From Paracentrotus lividus (lineage: Eukaryota; Echinodermata; Echinoidea; Camarodonta; Echinidae): a stretch of 64,000 bases of DNA. This document shows positions 24,341 through 35,984 of the stretch, in pieces (position 1 is the first letter of the stretch; each line of letters opens with the position of its first letter). The notes under the pieces were generated by a model. It searched no databases. It was not told where the DNA came from and worked only from the letters and a program-made list of their open reading frames with translations. The stretch spans positions 3,025,703 through 3,089,702 of the forward strand of contig CALNVZ010002100.1 of the NCBI GenBank assembly GCA_940671915.1. Direction: 5' to 3'. The position numbers and the translations under genes are program-made.

Positions 24341-24970
24341 AATGAGACCATTACCACGACCTGATTGTCACTCTTATATTATGTTTTGCATGTATGTTTG
24401 CTACGAAAATACTTTATTATAGAAATGTTTCTGTTACCAGCTGAGCATTTATTACCTTGTACAATTTATATACATCAGCTAAGGATAAGACTATAACAAA
24501 CTGCATATTTTTCTTTTTCTTTACTTTTTTTTTTATTTTCCTTCTTACTTTGATTGGTCATGATTAAATATTCATATCCGTTCTATATCCATTAACACGT
24601 ATCATACCATTGGGGCCTACAGCCTTACAAGCTCGCTTTCATGTAGGTCCCATCATGTTTCTCTTAATGTAATTTCTACTTCACATTTGGCCCATTTATA
24701 CCTTTATGTTATTTTACATATGTATTTTTTGTTCATTGAATATGTATAACGATGTAACATGAGAGATATGAAAATAAATGAAAAAATGAAATGAAATGAA
24801 TTATAGCTAATATTGGCCTGTTATAGGATATAAACAAAGCATTAAAAAAAATTCATTTATTCATCAATGTGCCTTATCAAATGGATATCTTTAATAACAA
24901 ACTCCCTGTGTACACATTAGCTGTTAATTATAGCTCCTAAGGTCCTATTGTAGAATGTAAATAAACCATT

Positions 24971-26767
24971 TGAAATGTTTTCTTATGTGAATATCACCAT
25001 CTGTACATGGATGTAAAGACAAGGTCATTCAGCTAGATTTATGACACCTGGAGGTGTTTAAATGTTGCATAAAAATTTCAGCTCTATCCCGAAGGAATGG
25101 TGACAATAACAATACAATACTTGATTTACTTCATAATTCACATATATGTTTTATCAATATGATTGTCATTTTTCACCTTCAAGACAATATAAAAAAGGCC
25201 TTTTTTTTTTTCAACTTCAAGACAACATCAAAAAGAGCAGCAGGTTATCAGAAGCTTTAGAGTCAGAAGTTTGTTTGTCTGTTTTTGTTTGTTTGTTTTT
25301 TTTTGGTTTTTTTTTAGGGGCGTTTTTAATGTCATTCTTCAGACACAGTGTGATAATCTAAGCTTAGCTGAAATCTACTTTATTTAAAAACAGAAATCAA
25401 GAAGGCGTAAACAGACAGTCTAGACTGAAATACGCCACAAACAGAGGATGAAAACATATCTATAACGGAACAGCTACCATCGTATCTCTTACCATGGATC
25501 CAATGCCACAAACTTTGAAAACAACAACATGAATATAATACAACATTATTACCGTGTTTACACTGCTACTCGGATCGCGGGTTCGTCACAGCAATGTCGT
25601 GTAAACAGAATCAATGTGATCCGCGACCCAAGTTCGACATGCCTTTTTTGCTCCGCCAGAATTGTAGGTTTCGATCCAGGATGACCTTGAGGTCAGTGGT
25701 GAAATTGACTATACATGTACATCATGTAACACACATTAATGATGTCTCTCTACTTCCGGTCATGATCTGTGAGCCGTATTGAACACGCCTTTTTTGCTCT
25801 GTATAAATGCGATCACAAGTTCTCTCTTGCGGTGTTGAACCCTTCCTTAGGATTCGACACGAGATTCGAGTCACAGTGCGAACATGGTATATCTTGTATA
25901 ACACCCTTGGGATAATTAGCAGATTTGATGCTAATGCAGATTGGAGGCCGAGGGTATTGATCAGCATTCACGTATGTCAACGTAAGAAGGGTGATTTTGC
26001 GGCTAGAAAACCTTGTTTCTACAAAACTTGATCAATATTACAACATGAGATGAGAGACCTAAATGTCATTTGAATTTCATTTCAGACATTTTCAGATGAC
26101 ATTTGGAACTAAAATTCCTCTCGAATAACACTTTAATGAGGACAATTCCTTTTGTGATGACCATTGAAAAACCTGAAAAAGTTTTCTTGTTGATAACTAA
26201 TATTCATATTTGTAACAAATGGAAAACCAGTCAAAAGGAGTCCCTACTTGATTATAAACTTGAGAATAAAAATGTGTGTTAATTATGAATGTGTTATCGA
26301 GTTTTGAAATTAAGACTCAAAATAAGCATTTCAAGCTTAGCCGAAGAAACCAGCATCATATGAGCTGTTGTGCTCATTTATTGTTTTCTATAATACTATG
26401 AGTGACATTTCTACACAGAAGTTTCAGCAATCTTTAAAATCCATGAAAGTTATCAAATTGCATTATTCTGTGATTACCAATATAGTGCTTCTCCCTTAAG
26501 ATGGACAGATTTATAAATGTATATAAAATGGGTCGACTAGTCATGGCTTAATCTACATGTATACAGTATCATGTAGGAAGATGGGTTGTAGATTAGGCAA
26601 AAATTCTCAGCCTGCATGGTTGGTGTCTTGGGGTGATATTCTTGTGGTGTAGGTGTAATTCATATGAGGATAGTCAAATACAATACAGGGAAAAAGAAAC
26701 TTGACATGATTTTGCGTGACCCGCATCTTCCCGTTGGGTACTTTTCATCAAAATCACGATCCAATAT
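24971..26767. other. Unannotated DNA up to the assembly gap
   Basis: 25145-25240 contains an imperfect duplication of TTCAAGACAA-AT-AAAAA around a poly-T run. 25553-25640 has two FOX-like words (GTGTTTACAC, GTGTAAACAG) flanking GGATCGCGGGTTCG and TGATCCGCGACCC. CGCCTTTTTTGCTC-type sequence occurs near 25638 and 25785, suggesting a decayed DNA element of uncertain limits (about 25553-26000). No gene recognised. Confidence 0.45.
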
Positions 26768-26792
26768 NNNNNNNNNNNNNNNNNNNNNNNNN
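26768..26792. other. Assembly gap (25 N)
   Basis: Twenty-five consecutive N. The true size is unknown, and order and linkage across it depend on the assembly. Sequence to the right is more CpG-rich than sequence to the left. Confidence 1.
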
Positions 26793-26879
26793 GCTCATAT
26801 ATCATGACATCGTTAATCTCCCGCTATTTTAAATTTTATCGGCTTAAATCTATCCCGATAAAATGCAGTGATAATTACG

Positions 26880-27260
26880 CAACGGGATCCAGCTTCTCCT
26901 GATAGAGGGTATTACCCGCTGTAAATACCTGTCGCATCTTTAGCGTCTCTTCCGCTTAGCACAGTGCGCGTTGAGTTGTGTTCGAATGTCCGCGCGCGTT
27001 GCATATTCGGTGTCGATGCGCTGAATAACGCTTATTGGTGACATTCTATATATTACTTCTGCAATCTTCAAGCTGTCAATATCGTGAATATGGTACTAGC
27101 TGGGGCAAAAAGCTAAGGAATTATGGGACTTATCTCTTCTGAAAGAAATGAAACTGAATCGAAAAATAAAGTCAATAATTTTTCCTTGAATTAATTTTCC
27201 TATAAGGTCGGCCGTTGGGTTACTCGTTAGCGTACGTGCGGTGAAAGGCGACGTGTCTGG
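26880..27260. promoter_or_regulatory. CpG-rich patch, possible promoter/5' UTR
   Basis: About 170 bp (26880-27050) carries many CpGs, including CCGCGCGCGTTGC, GTGTCGATGCGC and GTCTCTTCCGC, against very few in surrounding DNA. A second cluster (GTTAGCGTACGTGCGGTGAAAGGCGACG) lies at 27230-27260. No start codon with a long open frame or splice donor was established. It could be a promoter, an undermethylated element or a transposon piece. Confidence 0.25.
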
Positions 27261-29930
27261 GTTAGAAGTATTGTCCTATTATTTATTTTTTTTCAAATGA
27301 TTTTCAATGTACTCAGCTAGGTCTGGCGCTGAATTTGTATTCATGCATAGTCCTCTATGTCACTATTTGAATTGTTTGAGCAATCAGAGAGGTTTTTAAG
27401 GTAACATAATTGCGAGAGGATTTTTCTCTGAATTGATGCTATGATGCGAGTCCAATGCACTTTAATGTTCGCCCGATTGTCTTCTCAATCATTATTTTTG
27501 TGCAACTATGTATCACATGTATGTTTATCTGCAGCCACTCGTCACATGTTTTGAGAGATTTAGTGTTTTGTACTGAAACCGCCCGTTCTAAATTTGCTAT
27601 GAAAGCGAGGTTCGCTCATAAGAAGACGAGATTCCAGACAGACGGAGAGCACTGATAAGTCTGGAAGGCTTGATCGATGTAGGTTGTGAATAAGAAAGAG
27701 CGGTTGGTAAAGATTCAAGTTTTGGAGTCCAGAGACAGAGAGATGAGAGAGAGAGAGAGAGAGAGAGAAGAGAGAGAGAGAAGATGAGAGAGAGAGAGAG
27801 AGAAGAAGCCATATTAAAGGGGATGGTCATTAGAAATGATTAAAAAAATGGGGGATAGAGGAGAGAGAGAGGAGAGAGAGATGAACGAAACAGGAGGGAC
27901 CGAACAGTATCCCAGAAATACGCAATAAGTTCGAGGGAGGGAGTTGGGGTGCGGAGGGACCAAGAAGGCCGATCTAGAAATACGAGGGAGGCTAGATCGG
28001 ATATAGTTTTAATATAGATTTGCTGAATTTTGCAGTACTGCCTCAGGTTCAGATTTTTTATTAGAGTTAACACAAATGTGAAATCATGTATGCAGCATGT
28101 TCAAGTGCAGGTTAAGGGCAAAAATATTCGATTTCCCCCCAGCAAGAGGCCTAATAGATTGCTCGGATCTTTGAAGGGGTAAATGAGGGGTGAAGAGCGA
28201 TAAACATTAAAAGCAGGATAGAGAAGATAGGAGACGGAATCACGAACAATTTCCTTGGGCTGGGAAATAGTAATGTAGCAGATTAAATATTTTGAGGCGA
28301 CTGTATCGTGCCAGATTATTCGAATTAACCATTACTGTCTTTGGTAACCATGGGAATGTATGTTAAATACATGTTTTCCCCTTTTCAACAAAATGTATCC
28401 GCCCAAAATGAATATTTGATATAAATTGATAAGTAAATATAGATATATATTGAGATACTGGTATAGATAGTAACAAGGAAATATTTCCAAAGTCCTGAAA
28501 GGCCTACACTTATGGTGATAAATGTCGTGGGAAGCATTTTTGTAAACAATGCGTTCTAAATTGGACATGAAGAGATGAGAAGAGAGGAGGGAGGTACATT
28601 ACTTGAATAAGGTATTCAAGATAAGTACTACTCGATCATTTTGCCTTCTTGAACATTTCAAACTAATCCATTTTGTGTAATCCTAATATCGAATCAAAAA
28701 CCTATTATTTTATTTACGTCTGTTCGTTCGACTAATCGCTTATTTTTTTGTTGTTCATTATCAACTCATTTTTGATTTTTCAGTTTGCAAAAAGACTGCC
28801 CGAAAGATCAAATCTGAAAAATTAATCTAGTCAATTCAAACAATAACTAAACATGGATTGTCTTTTGTCTCATTCCCTGGATTTTATTTTTTTTAACACG
28901 TGGGATACGTTTAATTTTTCCTTCATCGTTCTAAGATTCTCTTTATTTTTAAAATTTATATAATTGGTGCATGTTGTATAAAACAGGAAAGTCAGTTTTT
29001 TATCTTGGTTATCATGGGGTTTATTAATGTTAACATGTTTATTATATATGTTGAGTGTGCATTGTTGTTTTATTGAGTGAGCTTTTTAAATATGCTCCAC
29101 GCTAAAATTTAAAAATTGTAAAACATATTCGTATCAAGCCCATACGTGGAAATAGAATTTGTGGACCTGGGGTTCCGGTGGTTGCTCATGTTAATGTTGT
29201 TTTAGGGGTAAACAGAAAAAATAGGGTACACTAGTGAGTTATACTTTGATAATTTGAGTATCACGCGTGTTGGACAGATACGAGGATCATAAACAAGTGT
29301 TATTCTAGGCTGCTTTCGCGTGGCAACTCTGTGTTTAAAGTGTAAATTACACATCGCCTAAGAGTTAGGTGTCAGTGGACCTCCTTTTCTTGTTATTATT
29401 TTTATTCTGGTAGCTTTGCATTTACATGTTATTATCTATGTAAATGTTGAAGCTCCTTGGTGTGACCAAAGTAGCCCAGATTCCGCATGTGTCTACGAGA
29501 GAGGGGAGCGGGATGTAGAACTCTGGAAGGAATAGAAATCTTCTCAAGGTACGGAATTCATATTCTGCGCTGACTATGGAATTTATGCTATATATTTTTT
29601 ATATTCATTCTGATGATGTTGGATTGATTTACGAGTGTAAGTGATAAAAAAAACGATGATGATGACGTTGTTTGGATCGGAATATATGTTGTTAATGTGG
29701 GTTGATGAAACTATGTTGTGTAGAAGATAGAAAGGCAAATACGATCAAAGTTGTGAAATTGTGGTAATGAGATGCGACGAATTACGAGAGAGCGAGAGAA
29801 GAGAGGAGAGAGAGGAACGGGGAAGGTGGCGTGTCGCATGGGGGTGGGGGAGGGTGTCGAAAACTTTTAGGAACTTCAGATATTTAAATACCTATTTTTT
29901 ACGTTACGGCGACTGATGAAAAAGGTATTT
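27261..29930. other. Unannotated DNA with (GA)n tract
   Basis: A (GA)n tract spans about 27731-27809, with GAGA/GGAG purine runs to 27900. Nothing coding is recognised. A GGTAACCATGGGAAT word (28340) resembles half of an RFX X-box. Another purine-rich patch lies near 29780-29850. Confidence 0.5.
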
Positions 29931-30501
29931 ATTTTATTTCGTCTTCTTTAAACAGGGTAGCTCCATCAGTATTCAAGCACTGTTTTACAAGGAGGCCCTG
30001 TGTACATTCAAATACAAACATAAGAAACATATTTACAAAACAGTCACAAAACTTATAGAATGATATTACAATTGAGAACAGGTACAAGTAAGGAAAGGTG
30101 CTATAGTAAATACCAGAAATAATGTGTAAATTGGAGAGCTATTATGGCGTTACAAGAAAAAATTAAGTGTAAGCATTCTTTAAAATGTAATGTGTATAAA
30201 TACATAAATACTATATAATTTAATCGATGGTGCTGTATCTAAAAAAAATTTGCGTTTAGATAATAAAAGTGTATATATTGACGAACACCAGTTTTTTATA
30301 TTTCTGTAATCAAGAATCATAATTAAATTGTATATGCGCCATATAAGGCCGACCGACATTTTCTTAATATGAATACACTTGGAACATAGACTATGATACA
30401 ATTTGTCAGCTAATAAATACAAACATCAATGTACAATCAGATCTTTTTTACTTACAGTGTTTAGTACATCTTATTGGTATATACATGTGTTGAGGTACAA
30501 A

Positions 30502-30832
30502 TTACAGAACGTTTGTTTTGTAAGAACTGTTTCTTATCTGTATAGGGAGATATTCCAAATGATCCCACTTCAAAAGAAAAGGCCTTTCTTCATTTTTCGG
30601 TTCTGACTTAGGGAGAATAAGGCCGTGGCTATTACCAGAATTACGTGTGGTGTATCGATGAGTGTGACTGCGGAGGTAGTAAAAAGATGTTGTAGATAAG
30701 ATGGGCATTTTTATTGATGATGTCAAACATGGCCTTACTCTTTGAAACTGCCAACATTTTCCACTGCTCCATCCATTTTAGTCTCCTAAACATTACTGCT
30801 GTTGGAGGGTAAGTGGTGTGCTTGTAAAACAA
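30502..30832 (-). pseudogene. LINE polyprotein C-terminus, minus strand
   Basis: Two overlapping minus frames carry the end of the polyprotein. The frame from 30832 gives MFRRLKWMEQWKMLAVSKSK and FDIINKNAHLIYNIF (compare L.W....R..Y......K...G..P.YL in related LINEs). The frame from 30726 gives TRNSGNSHGLILPKSEPKNE, matching the TR.S....L..PK.RT....SF segment. A frame shift separates them near 30650-30720. The WN.LP element that normally follows survives only weakly. Confidence 0.7.
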
Positions 30833-30979
30833 ACTCTAGCCATCTGTTTGTGCTGCTCCTGTTAGAATGTCTTTTACCTTTGATTGCAGTTTGTCCATGC
30901 GATACAACAATAGTCATCAAATGGGGGAGAATAAGAGCATTAGCTAGTAATTTTTGCACTACTTCAGTGAGGCTATCTT

Positions 30980-31330
30980 CTTACTCTACGGAGGTAATGC
31001 CAGTTTTGATGAAGATCTTTCGAGATATGTGCTTAACATGCTTCGCCAGTTTAAGTGCTGATCCAGCCAGACACCAAGGTATTTTGCAGCGTTCTACTGT
31101 TTGATTCTGTCTACCACTCACTCTATAATTGAAGGTCTTCCTGTATACGAGACAGTTTATGTGGGGTTCCTACTAAACAAAAATTAGTCTTGTCTGTGTT
31201 GGAGAGTGAGTCGACTTTTATCTAACCAGGACTTAACTCTCTCTAAATCCTTATTCAGAACATTCTCACATTCGTTGGCATCCGGTGAGCTAAACAACAA
31301 TAGTACAGAACATTTTTGTTTTCACATCAC
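30980..31330 (-). pseudogene. LINE RT thumb region, minus strand
   Basis: Minus-strand reading gives NKDLERVKSWLDKSRLTL (matching L...L..V..WL..N.L.LN), then AAKYLGVWLDQHLNWRS and, after a shift, FIKTGITSVE and LLANALILPHL. This order is standard for the region directly after RT motif C. Stops are frequent between pieces. Confidence 0.7.
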
Positions 31331-31344
31331 GCTGGATAATAAGC

Positions 31345-31530
31345 GGTGGGGGGGAGGGGGGGGGGGGGGTCCGGAGGGATGGAAATACTCGTGTCTGTCC
31401 TCCATCATTTTTATATCGCATCGGGGGCCGTCAGCCCCGCCCTTCCTCCCCCTGGATCCCCGTTTGCATTGTTGGTCTGAAGAAGTTCATACAGTCCTAC
31501 ACACGGCTGGTCCACAAGTACATGTATAAT
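31345..31530. mobile_element. Poly-G tract and possible DNA-transposon fragment
   Basis: A G-rich run (31347-31370, broken by one A) is followed by GGGGGCCGTCAGCCCCGCCC and CCCCCTGGATCCCCG at about 31424-31462. GC-rich words of this type accompany CAGGCCCGTAAC-ended elements elsewhere in this window, but no terminus is present, so the assignment is tentative. It directly abuts the 5' limit of the minus-strand LINE. Confidence 0.35.
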
Positions 31531-31667
31531 CATCGAAGTATTAGGGAAGTAACAACAAAATTAAATACAATAAATTGAAATGAATGGTAGTCTTTAAAGG
31601 ATATGACAACAACGAGGTTAAATTGATTATTCCAATTTGTTTTATAATCATTTCGATTACACATTTA

Positions 31668-31915
31668 ATTTTATTGACATGGTTTGAAAATTAATGTAAC
31701 ATCCACAAAAGAGTAAGCGGAGCACAAGCACAGTAATATAATATTTAAATTCATTTGAGATAAGAGTGTCACAGTTTGTTGAGGTTCTTTGCTCTCTCGA
31801 CTCGGATCCCACTGGAGCTGGACCGTACGATTCTGTACGATTGTGACGTACCACCGACCGTCACTCTCTACACGACGAGGCTCATATTTCCGCTCTATTT
31901 TGGAAGGCAAGCTCC
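31668..31915 (-). other. Candidate 3'-terminal exon or old coding fragment, minus strand
   Basis: From 31910 to 31671 the minus strand is open for 79 codons. The first part (RRVESDGRWYVTIVQNRTVQ, then QWDPSRESKEPQQT) is polar and aromatic in a protein-like way, and sits in a CpG-richer patch than its surroundings. The frame ends in TAA overlapping an AATAAA signal (near 31672). A second minus frame (31854-31657) is also open, which weakens the case. There is no recognised family and no clear splice acceptor. It could be chance or a mobile-element relic. Confidence 0.25.
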
Positions 31916-33093
31916 ATGGGAACAGCGTACAATGTAATCACCACGTGTGCTGTGTTGCAACATTTAACAGTTCGAGCATTGCAAAACAGCCATGCATGTG
32001 AGGATTTTACTGGATCATATACCCTCTAACTACATGTAAGGTAAGTGCGTATTATAAATATGACATTTAGTTTAATATTATACGCTTCGCGATCTTATTG
32101 TTCAAATCCAAACTTTTTGAATGATTGACCGCGATCGGCCCGGGATCGTGCGTATTATTTTAGAAGGATAATTTAAGCCTGTGATTGTTTTGAATGTATC
32201 GCGAATCCTACTAAAAGTAGAGAGATTGGTCGTAGGTAGGCCCTATTAATTACGGTGATTGAATATTAGTTGCATGTCCATGGAAAAAAGTTGTGAAGCC
32301 AGGCCTCTTTTGTTGATCTTATCTTGCCCCTGATTTGAGGTCTTTGTAATTCTTTGATCTATTGTTGCGTCACAATGCGTCTATCGCGCAACAATGATTG
32401 ATGACTAGACGTCTAGACTGCGCCAAGCGCGCGCGCGTAGCCCAGAATTATGCAGGTCCAAGATCGCGCATAGGTACACATTTGCATAAAAAATACCGAT
32501 AGATCTATAACAGCGTGATAAAATGCACGATCCAAGCGTGCTAATCTTGTGTATTATCCCATATTTTCCTGTTAAATACCCGCAAAAAATACCCGATAGT
32601 CCACTCCGCACATTTGCTAGCGGGTTTCCCGATCCCGCATGTCAAGTTTCTTTTCCCTGTACTGACTCAATTATCAATATTCTAATGATTTTAATTTCAG
32701 TAATAAGTTCAAGATTTTCGTGAGATAGGAGATTTTCCTGAATTTTCTGGTGTTTGTTTACATATAAATGTACATGTACTTTAAGCTATCATATATGAAA
32801 AATACCCTGTAAGTAACCAGCTTCTTTATACCCTACACTGCGAGTGGGCGTGCGTGGGCGCCTCTCATGGCCTCTTTCCCCCTTCTCTCTATGGTTCTCT
32901 CTCTGTCTCTCTTTGTATTCTATTGTCTGAACGAGCATATGGTGTCCTTCGTACCTTATGATTTGTTGTGAGTATATTCACATTTTATACATGAATTTTC
33001 AAGGAAATTTTACCACAAAATTGTATACATTTATTTTTCTCTTCTTGCTAGTATATCTAAATATTTTGTTTTTGTCCATAATTCTGCTTTTCT

Positions 33094-33131
<38 letters not shown>

Positions 33132-33180
33132 TTCTCTATGTACATCGCTCTGTTTCTCTTCATGTACATCAGTGTTCATG
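31916..33180. other. CpG-richer unannotated DNA
   Basis: 31916-32026 (+) is a 36-codon frame starting at CCATGG; a good donor-like AAG|GTAAGT follows at 32040-32046. 32100-32660 holds CpG words (GACCGCGATCGGCCCGGG, CCAAGCGCGCGCGCG) and repeated TACCCG. A (TC)n run lies at 33096-33128. Nothing here proves a gene. Confidence 0.35.
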
Positions 33181-33184
33181 TTAA

Positions 33185-33679
33185 AGGGGAAGTTCACCCA
33201 GGAATTTTATTGGTTTTAAGAAATGCAGAAAAATAAAATAAAAATATGAGAGAAGGTTTGGAGAAAATCGACCAACAAATAATGAAGTTATGAATATTCA
33301 AAGTTTTGATTCTGTGACGTCACGTGCGAGCAGCTCTCCCATGTGTTGTGTATGTAAATTCCATAAATTTGTCTTTTTTCATGGTTCTTGATAAAGGATT
33401 GGGTCAATTTGATAGAGGCATGTATATGAACATATATTTGATGATATATCGACAGCACAGATGACATAATTAATTTTCTTTTGAAAAAATGACACTTTAT
33501 GGAATTTATACTACATAACACATAGGAGAACTGCTCGCACGTGACGTCACAGAATCAAAACTTTGAATATTCATAACTTCATTATTTGTTGGTCGATTTT
33601 CTCCAAACCTTCTCTCATATTTTTATTTTATTTTTCTGCATTTTCTAAAACCAATAAAATTCCAGGGTGAACTTCCCCT
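33185..33679. mobile_element. TTAA-flanked foldback MITE, AGGGGAAGTTCACCC ends
   Basis: AGGGGAAGTTCACCC (33185-33199) is mirrored at 33665-33679, with TTAA on both sides (33181-33184 and 33680-33683). The arms are complementary for about 185 bp with only a handful of differences by eye, leaving a roughly 120-bp middle. TTAA duplication suggests a piggyBac or Kolobok source; no transposase is encoded. The arms contain TGTGACGTCACGTGCGAGCA, a CRE/E-box-like palindromic core. Confidence 0.9.
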
Positions 33680-33683
33680 TTAA

Positions 33684-34261
33684 GTCTTGAACCCCCCAGA
33701 CATACACATGGGGGGGGGGGTACCTATTCTATTTATAGGAAATTCTCTTGCTAGCTTTCTTCTATTGGCCTCATAACAGTTTATTGGAGTTTTCCTTGAG
33801 TCGCAAATACCACAATAGAAGCCCATTTTATAGAAATGAAATTGCAATATTGTACTGTGTAGATTCAGCTGTCCTTCCTAAAAGGCTTATCCTTCGCTTT
33901 CTCCATCATGACCCCAAGATAGACCGACCTACTTCTATTATGGCCTAAGAAGGATCCATGCTATGACTTTTGTTTTGACGGTTCCTTGGACTCTGAGGAC
34001 AGGGTTCTTTGTTTACATTTGGGTATGGTATTTCTTCCATGAGCACTTCAATCTTCAGGAGCACAGCGTGTTCTTTTGAGTGCATCATTCATTGAATTAT
34101 TTGAAAGTGTTGCACACGCTTCCTTTGTTTATGTTTTTTGGTAAAAAATTAATCATTAAAATGCATAGGTGATGTATTTAATTTGTTAACAGCTGTTGTT
34201 TTAATGTCCTCATTCCTGCACACTGTGTTTATTTCTCACCCACCCCCTCTGTCTATCTCTC

Positions 34262-34297
<36 letters not shown>

Positions 34298-34902
34298 CTC
34301 CCTCCATTCATTCTATCTGTCTCTCCACTTGTCTCTTTCTCTCTCCTATTTCTCTCCCTCTTCCTTTCTCTCTCTCGCTCATTCTCTCTCTCTCAGCCTC
34401 CCACATTCCTCCCTCTCCTCCTTTTGTTATCTCTCTCTCTCTGTCTCTCTTTCTCTCTGTGTCTCTCTTTCTCTATGTGTCTTTCTTTCTCTGTTTCATC
34501 TTATCCTGCATCCCTGTTTCCCATCATCTTCACCTGTATCAGATGCACTCCCATGTCTACATCTTCTACAGACGACCCATTCATTCATGACCATGGTCCA
34601 TCACGACCTCCTGATTGAATAACCTAATTCTTACAATCGCCTCCAGCTCTTCTACTCCTATTCTCTATTTACAATCTTGCAAGTGGAACCATATTCTCTT
34701 CTTTTACAAAGAATTCCTCCTACTTCATTCCACCTACACCAGTTTCATGTTGTAGATTCTTATTAAGTTATTTTATGAGGGGGTGAGGATCCTATGTCAA
34801 TAGGACCACTCACTTGTATCAAGTTTAGAAGATGCTTTCTTGTCCTTTGTTTCTTCCCCAATTTGTCATCCTTGTTTCTACTTTCAATTTGATTCTTGTA
34901 TC

Positions 34903-34934
<32 letters not shown>

Positions 34935-35984
34935 TTCATTATCTATCTTGTATGATTTTAAGCTATATTTCCATTATCCTCCTTTCTCCCTCTCCTCTAT
35001 AACTAAATTCTTTCCTTTTCTCTCACCTGATTTTCCCAATTTTTACTATCATGTCTGTCTCTGACGCTCTGTAATGTGATTTTTCTTCTCTCTCATTCTC
35101 TTTCTTCTGTTATCCCCTCAATATCTCCTTACAAACTTACCATGTCAATCTATCTCTCATTCTCAGTCTCTCTTTCTTAATATATCTCAATTTAACGTCC
35201 ATCTCTTTTGTTTACAATCACTCTGGTAAGTCTAGCCCTGATGTGTTATACATCATTCATGAGTCTGGTTGGCAGCCCTCACTTCATATCTCATTCAGAT
35301 CACACACAATCTATTTATGTGTTTACGGATCTATTTTTTAGTCTGTAAACCTAACAAAGTCCCTGTGTGGCTGTATATCATTCTATGCAGGTCAATTTTA
35401 TGTTTTCCTTTCCTTTTTTTCTTTCTTTATAATTTCCTTTTTTCCTTATCTCTAATTTTGTTTCAAATGAAGCCCCGCTAACTTAGCTTGTACCATATAA
35501 AAACTTCTGGTTTACCATACTTACTGCCTTACATGTACATGCAATATTTTTTTGCATTTATTTTTTTATATGTCAATAAATAATTTGTATTAAGATTCTT
35601 TAGTCATGCCTTCCATTCAGGAACTAATAAATTCCATTCCTGCAAAGGTTAAAAGGCAGTTCAACGTTTGAACGTTTGTCGGTTCATTTCTAATTTAGTC
35701 CAATGTAGTCCAATATTTTATACCGGTATGCTTATTTATGCAGCATTAATGTACAATAAAACTAATTCTATTTCTAGTCAATTCACTTTTTAATTGAGTG
35801 GAAGATGTCTTTCCTTTATTTCATTTCATTTATTTTTGGTATAAGATCCACCCCCACCTGAGTTTCTTCCCTTATGAGTAATCCGGACTTCATTTATAAT
35901 GAATGTCTTAGAGGATGCTCCAATGCACCTAACACCTACATTGTGACACATCTTGTCCATCACCACCTCTTCTTTAAGGTATCT
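33684..35984. other. Unannotated DNA, CT-rich low complexity
   Basis: A G run lies at 33711-33720. 34226-34490 is almost entirely CT/CTT repeats (including (CT)n at 34267-34295), and (CT)n recurs at 34908-34935. Long S/L-rich frames across these are low-complexity artefacts. No gene recognised. Confidence 0.6.

Larger units (their letters stand above)
22234..24798 (+). mobile_element. 5'-truncated CR1/L2-like LINE
   Basis: The element sits inside the tandem array, bounded by AATTA at 22229-22233 and 24799-24803, a possible 5-bp target duplication. It starts downstream of or late in the endonuclease region: the first recognisable coding (about 22380-22600) resembles the linker before RT. It continues through RT motifs, the C-terminal domain and a 3' UTR, and ends in ATGAA pentamers, the simple-repeat tail style of CR1/L2 elements. 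Stops and several frame changes interrupt the frame, so it is dead. The exact clade within the CR1/L2/Jockey group needs a tree. Confidence 0.85.
21180..24970. repeat. Old degenerate tandem array, ~115-140 bp unit, split by a LINE
   Basis: Units contain GATATCTTTAATAATGCTAT, CCCTGTTGTGTATACATT, TGCTGTTAATTATAGCTCC and GTTATAGAATGTAAACAAA in that order. The ATAGCTC landmark occurs at about 21263, 21588, 21724, 21863, 21976, 22107 and, after the LINE, 24803 and 24930. Spacing is roughly 113-140 bp where units are intact. The sequence ATGTGAATAT-ACC-TCTGT near 21309 recurs near 24984, beyond the last unit. Units are diverged with indels. Confidence 0.75.
29933..31330 (-). mobile_element. 5'-truncated LINE, minus strand
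   Basis: Reading leftward from about 31330, the sequence encodes the RT segment after the catalytic motif (LNKDLERVKSWLDKSRLT), a KYLGVWLDQHL thumb-entry motif, the C-terminal region and a long 3' UTR. The UTR includes GGCCTCCTTGTAAAACAGTG and ends in GAAATAAAATAAATA at about 29940. A UTR with CTTGTAAAACAG...CTACCCTGTTTAAA and an AATAAA-type tail is typical of CR1/L2-like LINEs. Several stops and shifts interrupt the frame. The catalytic RT core is absent. It is a different family from the LINE at 22234, judged by the 3' end. Confidence 0.75.

Noticed and set aside
33288-33521. Minus-strand open frame
   Set aside because: It spans the arm and centre of the TTAA foldback element.
34183-34622. 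Overlapping plus-strand open frames of up to 135 codons
   Set aside because: CT-repeat low complexity; open in all three frames, no protein-like composition.
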